Below, piece by piece: positions 6,946 through 14,233 of a stretch of DNA of 16,147 nt. The notes under the pieces are model-generated. The model made no database searches, was not told the origin of the DNA, and saw only the letters and a list, made by a program, of their open reading frames with translations. How positions within the stretch are numbered: position 1 is the stretch's first letter; each line of letters begins with the position of its first letter. The translations under genes were made by a program, and so were the position numbers. This stretch comes from Nitrospirota bacterium (GTDB taxonomy: Bacteria; Nitrospirota; RBG-16-64-22; JACRHK01): assembly GCA_016217625.1 (NCBI GenBank), contig JACRHK010000283.1:1-16147 (forward strand), in the 5' to 3' direction.

Positions 6946-9417
6946 TCATCCCTCCAACCCCTGACTTCTGACTTCTGACTCTTGACTCTCATCAGATGCC
7001 CCTGCCGGAGCGGGGATGAGATCCTCGAACTGCCGGGGATGGACCGGATGTTCCCGTTCGAGCCAGGGGTCCTGTGCCAATGCCTTGGACTGGTTCAAAC
7101 GGCTGAGGAGGGCCGATCCCTCATCCGGGTTTTCTAAAACCACCTTCTGGATCGTCTCCATCCCCACCCGCTCCACGTAATCGTAGGTGCGCTCCATGTA
7201 GCGGGCCTCCTCGCGGTAGAGCTGGAGAAACTTCGCCGACGCCGCAAGAGCCTCCTCCCGCGTCTCCACCGTGCAGAGCAGGTCCCCTTTGCGGACCTTC
7301 ATCCCGGCCGCTCCGCCGACATAGACCTCCCAGCCGCCCTGGATCCCCACCAGACCGATGTCTTTGACCGTCGACTCGGCGCAGTTGCGCGGGCATCCGG
7401 AGACCGACAGCTTCACTTTATGGGGGGTGTACAGTCCCTCAAACGCCTTCTCCACGGCGATCCCCATGGAGATGGAGTCCTGGACGCCGAACCGGCAGAA
7501 GTCCGTCCCCACACAGGACTTGCAGGTCCGGATTGCCTTCGCGTAGGCATGGCCCGAGGGCATCCCCAGATCGGCCCAGATCCGGGGAAGGTCGGCCTTG
7601 CTGACCCCCAGCAAGTCGATCCGCGCGCCGCCGGTGAGCTTCACCATCCGGACGCCGTATCGCTCGGCAGCGTCGGCGATCCGGCGCAGTTCCTCAGGCG
7701 AGGTCACTCCTCCGTACATCCGCGGGACGACGGAGAAAGAGCTGTCTTTCTGGATGTTCGCGTGGACGCGGTCGTTGATAAAGCGGTGTTGCCGCTCCTC
7801 CAGGTGGTCGTTCGCCCAGACCTCCGACAGCAGATAGGAGAGCCCCGGCTTGCAAACGGCGCATCCGACGCCGTTGCCCAGCGCGCGGAGCGCCTCCGTC
7901 GCCGACCGAAGTCCCCGCACTTTGATCTCCGTTCGGAGCGCCGTCTGGTCCAGGGGGAGGCAACCGCAGAAGACCGGCTGTTGCGCCGTCTTCACATACT
8001 CGCCCCCAAGGACCTGCTGGAGGATCTGGTCGAGGAGCGGGCCGCACGATTTGCAGGAGGTGCAGGCGCGGGTCTCCTCGGCGATGGCCTCGCGGCTCGT
8101 GCAGCCGTGCTCCTGGATGGCAGCCATGATCGTTCCCTTGCACACCCCCATGCAGCCGCAGATGACGGCCTCGTCCGGCAGGGCCATGACGGAGGCCGGC
8201 GGCACTCCCCCCTCCCCGCGGAGCAGACCCTTCCGCTGGAGCGTCACATCCTCGCCCGATTGCAGGACCTGGAAGATCCGACCGGACAATGCCGTGTCTC
8301 CCAGAAAAATCCCGCCGACGACCCGGCCGCCCTGGAGGACGACCTTCTGGTAGATCCCCGCAGTGGGATCGGAGTAGACCATCTCTTCGCAGGCTGCGCC
8401 GTCCGCTAGGAAGTTCCCCATTGAGACGACGTCCACGCCGGCGACCTTGAGCTTCGCCGCCGTTACGGAACCGGTGTACGGCTTGCTCTGGTCGCCGCAA
8501 AGGGCGGCCGCCGCCGTCTTGGCTTGTTCATAGATCGGCGCCACCAACCCATAGGTCTTCCCACGGTGTTCCACGCATTCGCCGATGGCATAGATGCCGG
8601 GGACGCTTGTTTCCAGGAAATCGTTCACCACGATACCGCGGCGGACTTCGAGCCCCCCCTCCTGCGCCAAGGCGACATTCGGCCGAATCCCCGTGGAGAT
8701 CAGGACGAGATCCGCCTCTCGAGCCGTGCCGTTTGTAAAATGGACCCCCTCGGTGGCGCCGTTCCCCAGGATCTCGTCGGCACAGTGCCCCAGCAAGACC
8801 CGGATTCCCAACTCCTCGATCTGCCGTCTGAGGATGGCCGCGGCCTGCCCGTCGAGCTGCATTTCCAGCAACCGGTCCATCAGGTGGGCCACGGTGACTT
8901 CCAACCCCAACTCGGCGAGGGCGCGGGCCGCCTCCAACCCCCGGAGCCCGCCCCCGATGACAAGAGCATTCTGGCTGCGGTTGGCGCGATCCCGGATGAC
9001 CCGCACATCCTCAAGCGATCGGTAGGTAAAGACGTCCGGTTTCTCGACCCCCTTGATCGGCGGAATGAACGGGACGCTCCCCATGGCGAGGAGCAACAGG
9101 TCGTACGAGGCCTCGATCCCGCCGGCCGATCGGACCGTGCGGTTCTGGACATCAAGATGCGCGACCGGCTCGCCCAGATGGAGCCTTATCCCGCGCTCCG
9201 CGTACCAAGTGAGAGGGTTCAGCACGATCTCCTCTGTGTTCTTTTTTCCCGAGAGGACGTCCGACAGGAGAATCCGGTTGTAATTGACTTCCCGCTCGGC
9301 GCCGAACACGGTCACCTCGAACTCCGCCTGAGGCGGACCTCCGCGCCGATAGATCTCCTCCAGGCACGCGAGGGCGGCCATCCCGTTGCCGACCACGACC
9401 AGCCGTTGCTTCGTCAT
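6946..9417 (-). CDS. nirB: Assimilatory nitrite reductase large subunit NirB
   Basis: Cytoplasmic siroheme enzyme reducing nitrite to ammonium with NAD(P)H, 823 residues and full length. Domain order: FAD/NAD oxidoreductase (about 1-300, with VVVGNGMAAL at the N-terminus and IGGGLRGLEAA near 155), two BFD-like [2Fe-2S] regions (CGCMGVCKG at 420 with CTSCKSCG at 452; CGCLPLD at 484 with CAVC at 519), then the sulfite/nitrite reductase core. Siroheme-[4Fe-4S] ligands are Cys635 and Cys641 (CVGTDFC) and Cys675 and Cys679 (CPRNC). The start at 9417 overlaps the upstream kinase stop as ATGA and has a GGGGAGGGG ribosome binding site. The last residues (ESQESEVRSQ) are encoded by a heptamer array, so the C-terminus looks like a repeat-derived tail. 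Confidence 0.97.
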   Translation of the reverse strand: MTKQRLVVVGNGMAALACLEEIYRRGGPPQAEFEVTVFGAEREVNYNRILLSDVLSGKKNTEEIVLNPLTWYAERGIRLHLGEPVAHLDVQNRTVRSAGGIEASYDLLLLAMGSVPFIPPIKGVEKPDVFTYRSLEDVRVIRDRANRSQNALVIGGGLRGLEAARALAELGLEVTVAHLMDRLLEMQLDGQAAAILRRQIEELGIRVLLGHCADEILGNGATEGVHFTNGTAREADLVLISTGIRPNVALAQEGGLEVRRGIVVNDFLETSVPGIYAIGECVEHRGKTYGLVAPIYEQAKTAAAALCGDQSKPYTGSVTAAKLKVAGVDVVSMGNFLADGAACEEMVYSDPTAGIYQKVVLQGGRVVGGIFLGDTALSGRIFQVLQSGEDVTLQRKGLLRGEGGVPPASVMALPDEAVICGCMGVCKGTIMAAIQEHGCTSREAIAEETRACTSCKSCGPLLDQILQQVLGGEYVKTAQQPVFCGCLPLDQTALRTEIKVRGLRSATEALRALGNGVGCAVCKPGLSYLLSEVWANDHLEERQHRFINDRVHANIQKDSSFSVVPRMYGGVTSPEELRRIADAAERYGVRMVKLTGGARIDLLGVSKADLPRIWADLGMPSGHAYAKAIRTCKSCVGTDFCRFGVQDSISMGIAVEKAFEGLYTPHKVKLSVSGCPRNCAESTVKDIGLVGIQGGWEVYVGGAAGMKVRKGDLLCTVETREEALAASAKFLQLYREEARYMERTYDYVERVGMETIQKVVLENPDEGSALLSRLNQSKALAQDPWLEREHPVHPRQFEDLIPAPAGASDESQESEVRSQGLEG
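6962..6989. repeat. Four tandem heptamers at the 3' end of nirB
   Basis: Two TGACTTC units and two TGACTCT units in tandem, 28 bases, lie within the nirB reading frame. They encode the tail ESQESEVRSQ just before the stop codon. The array is related to those at 11312-11332 and 14762-14789. Confidence 0.85.
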
Positions 9418-11204
9418 GATCCCCTCCCCAAGAAGAGCAAGGCTGCCAGCAGGGCAGCCACTGCGGACATGAAGATAAATGCGGCTCTCCAGTAAACCGC
9501 AGGACCCCGACCCAGCAGCGGCTCCGCCTGCGCCGGAGAGACGCGGTCCAAGTGCTCCAGGTCATAGAGGAGCGCGCTCGCCTCCTGATACCGTTTGGCC
9601 GGATCGCGGGCCACCGCTTTCAACACCACCGCCTCCAGCTCCGGGCCGATCCCGGGGTTGTGCCGGCTCGGCGGGACCGGTTCCTTGAACGCGGGACGCG
9701 CCTGCTGGAAGAGGTCGCCGTAGGGGAGCCGCCCTGTCAACGCCTCGTACAGCGTGACCCCCAGCGCGAACAGGTCCGAGCGCGCATCCCCGCGCTCCCC
9801 TTGAAACAGCTCCGGTGCCATATAGTTCGTCGTCCCCGGCGCGGCGCGCGCTTCCCCTTCGAACTCCGTTCGTTCCCCTTCCACCTCGCGGTGAAGTTTC
9901 AGCCAACCACCGACGGGAGGCAGCCCCTCCACGCGGGCCACGCCGAAATCCAGGATCTTCACGCCGCCGTCCTCAAGGAGGAAGAGGTTGTCCGGCTTCA
10001 AGTCCCGGTGCCGGATCTCCTTCCGGTGAAGGTGGATCAGGCCGTGGCAGACCTGGCGGGCCATATCGATGGCTTCCAAGACCGTCATCCGCTTCTCGCT
10101 CTGGAGGTAGGCGCGGAGGGATTTTCCCTCCAGGTATTCCCACACGGTGTACAGGGCCGTGCGCTGCCGGTCCGGCCGATCGAGGACCATGACCGACCAG
10201 GGGCTCCGCACCTGCTTCGCGGCCCAGGCTTCCCGCAGAAACCGCTCACGGTAGACCGGGTCATCGGCGTTCAACGGGTGCGGGAACTTGAGGACGACCT
10301 CCTTGCCCGTCTCCAGATCCAGGGCGCGATACAGCGTCCCCATCCCGCCTTTGTGGATCCGGGCCATGATCCGGTAGCCGTCGATGATCATGCCCGGCTT
10401 CACGCTCACGAGGACCGGCAGGTCTTTCCCCTCTGCGCGGAGCTCCTCCAACAGGGGATCCGGCAGCTCGCGTACGGTAATGGCCTGGATGGTCGCATTG
10501 TCCTCTCCACCGCGATCTCCCACGGCGCGGAGGATCCGGTCGCAGGCCTGCTGCGGGGATTCGGCTCCATCAAGGAAACGATCCAGATCTCCCGAGTCCA
10601 GGACCCGCGAGACGCCGTCTGTGCACAGGAGGAAGAGGTCTCCTTCCTGGATGCCCCCCTCCTGAATATCTAACCGCACCTCCGGCTCCATCCCGATGGC
10701 CCGTGTCAGGCCGTGCCCCCCGATGGACGTCGGGGAGCCGTGCCAGCAATGGTCCGCCGTAAGCTGCTGGAGCTTCCCCTGCCGGTAGAGATACGCCCGG
10801 CTGTCGCCCACGTGGGCCAGGGTGTAGCGCACGCCTCGGAGGCAGAGGACGCTCAGGGTCGTGGCCATCGGCCGCACGGCGCCTGTTCGCTTCCCGTCTT
10901 CGTGAATCCAGCGGTTGGCCGCCTGGATGACTTGGGCGAGGCTCCGCTTCGTGGACCAGCTTTCGGGCGTGCCGTAGTAGTCTTCCAGGACCATCTTGAC
11001 GGCGATCTGGCTGGCGCGCATCCCCTCCTCGTGCCCCCCCAGGCCGTCGGCGATGGCCAGAAGGATGCCTTTGCGCTTACGCAGCGTCGCATCTTGGGGC
11101 AGAATGCAGCCGTAGAAGTCCTCGTTGCGCTCCCGCCGACCTATCACGCTCCCCTGGCCGATCTCCACCTGGAGGACCGCCGTCTTGTGCGTTGCATCAA
11201 CCAT
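9414..11204 (-). CDS. PP2C phosphatase-Ser/Thr protein kinase fusion, membrane anchored
   Basis: A 596-residue fusion. Residues about 12-245 are a PP2C-type phosphatase with metal-site aspartates in ADGLGGH (Asp53), CTDG (Asp196) and GGEDN (Asp235). Residues about 277-555 are a Hanks-type kinase with a glycine loop (HKGGMG, 284-289), Lys306, HRDLKPDN (399-406), DFG (419-421) and APE (463-465). Both active sites look complete. A C-terminal helix (about 573-593) should anchor it with both domains in the cytoplasm. The DFG-to-APE segment is about 46 residues, longer than usual and rich in Glu/Arg. A gene of this kind lies beside nirB and nasA in Pseudomonas aeruginosa (PA1782), so its place here is conserved; its targets are unknown to me and could be the transporter or nitrite reductase. 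The ATG at 11204 has only a weak ribosome binding site and is preceded by repeat arrays. Confidence 0.93.
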   Translation of the reverse strand: MVDATHKTAVLQVEIGQGSVIGRRERNEDFYGCILPQDATLRKRKGILLAIADGLGGHEEGMRASQIAVKMVLEDYYGTPESWSTKRSLAQVIQAANRWIHEDGKRTGAVRPMATTLSVLCLRGVRYTLAHVGDSRAYLYRQGKLQQLTADHCWHGSPTSIGGHGLTRAIGMEPEVRLDIQEGGIQEGDLFLLCTDGVSRVLDSGDLDRFLDGAESPQQACDRILRAVGDRGGEDNATIQAITVRELPDPLLEELRAEGKDLPVLVSVKPGMIIDGYRIMARIHKGGMGTLYRALDLETGKEVVLKFPHPLNADDPVYRERFLREAWAAKQVRSPWSVMVLDRPDRQRTALYTVWEYLEGKSLRAYLQSEKRMTVLEAIDMARQVCHGLIHLHRKEIRHRDLKPDNLFLLEDGGVKILDFGVARVEGLPPVGGWLKLHREVEGERTEFEGEARAAPGTTNYMAPELFQGERGDARSDLFALGVTLYEALTGRLPYGDLFQQARPAFKEPVPPSRHNPGIGPELEAVVLKAVARDPAKRYQEASALLYDLEHLDRVSPAQAEPLLGRGPAVYWRAAFIFMSAVAALLAALLFLGRGS

Positions 11205-11235
11205 GCTTCATCTGGTGAATTGGTAAGGGGTGAAT

Positions 11236-11291
11236 GAGTCAATAAGTCAATGAGTCAATATTGACTTAATGACCTATTGACTTATTGACTA
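11236..11291. repeat. Inverted octamer array upstream of the kinase gene
   Basis: Three units of type GAGTCAAT or AAGTCAAT (11236-11259) are followed by four complementary units of type ATTGACTT (11260-11291, one degenerate). This gives perfect 15-bp inverted arms at 11237-11251 and 11276-11290, and a central 14-bp palindrome AGTCAATATTGACT at 11253-11266. It lies in the 129-base gap between the transporter and kinase genes. Confidence 0.85.
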
Positions 11292-11311
11292 TTTCCCCCA
11301 CACCTCACTCT

Positions 11312-11332
11312 TGACTTCTGACTCCTGACTTC
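11312..11332. repeat. Three tandem TGACTYC heptamers after the transporter gene
   Basis: TGACTTC, TGACTCC and TGACTTC run in tandem and end two bases from the transporter stop codon (11334-11336). A degenerate unit precedes them at 11305-11311. Same family as the arrays in nirB and the nitrate reductase gene. Confidence 0.8.
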
Positions 11333-11333
11333 T

Positions 11334-12542
11334 TCAAATGACCGCCTCCGACACCTCCGGCGCGCCCCAGGTCGTCCGCCAGCGCCGCTGCACGATGCGA
11401 AGGCTCACCAATGCCAGCGCGGCCAGGCTCGCGAAGAGGAGGAACCCCGCGGCATACGTCCCCATCACGTCCTTGAAATACCCCAGGTAGGCGGGCAGGA
11501 AGAACCCTCCGACCCCTCCTGCGGCGCCCACCAGGCCGGTCATCACGCCGATCTCCTTGCGAAACCGCTGCGGAACGAGCTGAAAGATCGAACCGTTCCC
11601 CATGCCCAGGGCCGTCATCCCGACGAACAGAAAGACCGTCACCGTCCAGAGCGGCGGGAGGGCGCTGACGCCGACCATCGAGGCGGCCACGACGGCATAA
11701 AGAAGCGTCAAGGCCCGGACGCCCCCGATCTTATCCGCCAGGAGCCCGCCGAGGGGGCGGAAGAAGCTCCCGGCAAAGACGCAGAGCGCGGCGAAGTTGC
11801 CGGCCATGACCTTCGACAAGCCGTACTGATCGTGGAAGAAGATGACCAGGAAGCTGGCCAGACCCACAAACCCCCCGAAGGTCACGCTGTAGAAGAAGCT
11901 GAACCAATAGGTGTCGCTCTCTCTCAGCACCAGCCAATAGCGGCGCAAGGGTTTCGGCCGCGGTTGATCCGGGCTGTCTTTGGCCAGGAGCGCGTAGACG
12001 AGAAACGTCACGCCGAGCGGGATCAGCGCCAGACCCATGACCCCGTGCCATCCCACGACCTCTGCCAAGCGGGGACCCAGCAGGACAGCCAGGACCGTGC
12101 CGCTGTTGCCCGCTCCGGCAATCCCCATGGCCAGCCCTTGGTACCGGGGCGGGTACCAGCGGCCGGCCAGGGGAAGCGCCACGGCGAAGCTTGCCCCGGC
12201 CACGCCCAACAGCAAGCCCATGAGATAGATTTCGGGCATCGTGGAAGCGGCAGACCAGCCCCACAACAGGGGGAATGCCGTAATTCCCATCCCCAACATG
12301 CCGGTCTTTTTGGGACCGAGATGATCGACCAGCATCCCAACCGGAATCCGTAACAGCGCGCCACTCAGGATCGGGATCGCCACCATGAGCCCCTTCTCCG
12401 TCGCCGTCAGCCCGAACTCCTGAGCGATGAAGACCCCCAGCGCTCCCAGCAAGACCCAGATCGTGAAGCTGATGTCAAAATACAAGAATGCGCTGAATAA
12501 TGTCTGAGGATGCCCGCTTTTCGAAAAATCTTTAAGACGCAT
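11334..12542 (-). CDS. narK: NarK/NasA-type nitrate/nitrite transporter (MFS)
   Basis: A 402-residue major facilitator protein with about twelve hydrophobic helices. It carries both nitrate-porter signatures: AGAGNSGT (143-149) in helix 5 and [15 protein letters not shown] (313-327) near helix 11. It also has the substrate-binding arginines expected in helices 2 and 8 (Arg65 in LLRIPVG, Arg262 in FFRPLGG). Likely role: bringing nitrate into the cytoplasm for the adjacent reductase; nitrite exchange cannot be excluded. I chose the ATG at 12542, preceded by AAGGAG six bases upstream. It begins two bases after the Fe-S/anchor gene's stop, so translation is probably coupled. Confidence 0.95.
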   Translation of the reverse strand: MRLKDFSKSGHPQTLFSAFLYFDISFTIWVLLGALGVFIAQEFGLTATEKGLMVAIPILSGALLRIPVGMLVDHLGPKKTGMLGMGITAFPLLWGWSAASTMPEIYLMGLLLGVAGASFAVALPLAGRWYPPRYQGLAMGIAGAGNSGTVLAVLLGPRLAEVVGWHGVMGLALIPLGVTFLVYALLAKDSPDQPRPKPLRRYWLVLRESDTYWFSFFYSVTFGGFVGLASFLVIFFHDQYGLSKVMAGNFAALCVFAGSFFRPLGGLLADKIGGVRALTLLYAVVAASMVGVSALPPLWTVTVFLFVGMTALGMGNGSIFQLVPQRFRKEIGVMTGLVGAAGGVGGFFLPAYLGYFKDVMGTYAAGFLLFASLAALALVSLRIVQRRWRTTWGAPEVSEAVI

Positions 12543-12544
12543 GA

Positions 12545-14215
12545 CTACTCCTTCCTTATGACTGCGTTTCCATGCCGGCCATTCCATACCCCTACCAGGG
12601 GGTCGTTCGCCAACCCCGTTTCCCGGGCATAGGTCTCAAACTGCCGGCTCCTGAGGAAGAAGGCGCCCGGCATCGTCATCGGCACCACAGCCAGATAAAA
12701 CAGCGCCCTCCCGATCAATTCCGCTGCGGCCGCGCATAGGAAAGCCGTCACTGCTATGAAATACGAATCGCCGACGGCGACCCCAATCCCCAGGAGAACG
12801 GCTGCCGCACGCAGAGCGCCCCTTGCTCGAAATAATCCTCCGTACTGCCCCTGGAGCAGTTGGTAAGAAGCTTTCGCCTCCCCTTCGCATCCCGCGATAT
12901 GGCGAAGGTGGAGGCGTTCCGATACGGACTGAATGGCCAAGCCCGCTGCCAGAGCAAGCCCTGCTAAAGCGGCCAACCAGGAGACGCCCAGCATGCCGGC
13001 CGTCGTCAAGACCAGGAGGGCAGCCATAGGCCCGAGGACCAGACCGCTGACAAAGAAGCTGACCGACGTATGAGGATGGTCCCAGAACGGCCGGGCCGGG
13101 ATCCGGTAGATCCGGGCCATCGCATAGATCCCCGCTAACCCCATGAGCACGCCAGCCGTTTGCAAACCCCACAGGGTTCCCCGCCAAGTCTCGCCGAAAA
13201 GGGAACCCATCGCGGACGCTGCAAGGAAGGCAAAGAACCCCCCTACCGCAAGGATCTCCCGGCTGACCCACGCATAGCGGAGGTTATAAAGGGCGCGATA
13301 ACAATAGCGCGGCTTGCCCAGGTGCGCTGTAGAAAGACCCATCGCCACGGCAACGAATCCCGTCAGCCCCCAGAGGAGAGACGCCTGAGCCGAGAAAAAG
13401 GACGGAGCAGCCGGAACAAAGAGCGCGCTTCCCCACAACGTGGCCAGCGCCCCAACGGCTGCCTGGACAATCAGCGTGAAGAACACCAGCGGCGTCTCCT
13501 CAGATGCTAGCGGCTTGAGGATAGAGGATAGAGGTTGTTGCCTCCAGCCTCCAACCTCGCGCCTCACGCCATCCGTGATCGCCGATGTTCCATCCGAGAG
13601 ATACTTGAGCGGCTCCCCATCCACCCGCGTGAGTTCCTTCGGAAGCGGCTCCTGGCGTTCGAACCTGATGTTGGGCCGTGTGATGGAGGAGGTCGGAAAC
13701 CCCGGCAGGTCATGAAGACTCTGGGAATGCTCCTCTCCAAGCCGGCTCACTTCCCCGAACTCCAGGGCATGCCCCAGGCAGGCGCTCACGCAGGCCGGCT
13801 TCAGCCCGACGGCCAGGCGATCGACGCAGAAGTTGCACTTACTCACCGACCCCGCCTCCGGGTTGTAGACCGGCGCGCCGTAGGGACAGACCCATGTGCA
13901 GTACCGGCAGCCGAAGCAGATATCGCTGTCCTGGACGACGGCGCCCGTGTCCAAGTACTTGACGTAGGCGCCAGTCGGGCATCCCTTCAGGCAGACGGGA
14001 TTCTCGCAGTGGTTGCAGGCCATCGAATAGTAGAGCCGCGTCACATGAGGAAACTCGCCACCCTCCAGGTACCCCACCTTCCTCCAGGCGATATGCGGGG
14101 GCAGGCCGTTTTTCTCGCTGCAGGCAGCCTCGCAGGAGTGGCAGCCGATGCACCGGTCGGCGTTGAAATGAAAGCCGTATTGGGTCTCAACGGGAAACAG
14201 CGTCTCGTTGCTCAT
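12545..14215 (-). CDS. Fused DmsB-like Fe-S and DmsC-like membrane anchor subunit
   Basis: A 556-residue electron-transfer subunit. Residues 1-160 are a DmsB/NrfC-type ferredoxin domain with sixteen cysteines in four groups (22/25/28/32, 67/70/75/79, 100/103/106/110, 127/130/142/146), fitting four [4Fe-4S] clusters. From about 240 it is a DmsC-type quinol-oxidising anchor of about eight helices, with the family-like segment [16 protein letters not shown]. The linker at about 216-233 is encoded by an inverted heptamer array. Translation likely starts at the ATG at 14215, which overlaps the nitrate reductase stop as ATGA; an upstream GTG at 14257 is less likely. By context it carries electrons from quinol to the nitrate reductase, replacing the flavoprotein NasB or ferredoxin used by many assimilatory enzymes. 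The gene could alternatively have been recruited from a DMSO/polysulfide-type reductase. Confidence 0.92.
   Translation of the reverse strand: MSNETLFPVETQYGFHFNADRCIGCHSCEAACSEKNGLPPHIAWRKVGYLEGGEFPHVTRLYYSMACNHCENPVCLKGCPTGAYVKYLDTGAVVQDSDICFGCRYCTWVCPYGAPVYNPEAGSVSKCNFCVDRLAVGLKPACVSACLGHALEFGEVSRLGEEHSQSLHDLPGFPTSSITRPNIRFERQEPLPKELTRVDGEPLKYLSDGTSAITDGVRREVGGWRQQPLSSILKPLASEETPLVFFTLIVQAAVGALATLWGSALFVPAAPSFFSAQASLLWGLTGFVAVAMGLSTAHLGKPRYCYRALYNLRYAWVSREILAVGGFFAFLAASAMGSLFGETWRGTLWGLQTAGVLMGLAGIYAMARIYRIPARPFWDHPHTSVSFFVSGLVLGPMAALLVLTTAGMLGVSWLAALAGLALAAGLAIQSVSERLHLRHIAGCEGEAKASYQLLQGQYGGLFRARGALRAAAVLLGIGVAVGDSYFIAVTAFLCAAAAELIGRALFYLAVVPMTMPGAFFLRSRQFETYARETGLANDPLVGVWNGRHGNAVIRKE
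13517..13568. repeat. Inverted heptamer array inside the Fe-S/anchor gene
   Basis: Three units of type GAGGATA or GAGGTTG, a TTG spacer (13538-13540), then four units beginning CCTC (13541-13568). The array is in frame and encodes the linker between the Fe-S domain and the membrane domain. The same design, including the TTG spacer, occurs at 14682-14747. Confidence 0.75.
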
Positions 14216-14233
14216 GACTCGTTGCTCGTTGCT
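14206..14233. repeat. Heptamer array spanning a stop/start overlap
   Basis: Four heptamers: CGTTGCT, CATGACT, and two more CGTTGCT. The variant second unit contains, on the minus strand, the ATGA that holds both the start of the Fe-S/anchor gene (14213-14215) and part of the stop of the nitrate reductase gene (14212-14214). Confidence 0.8.
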
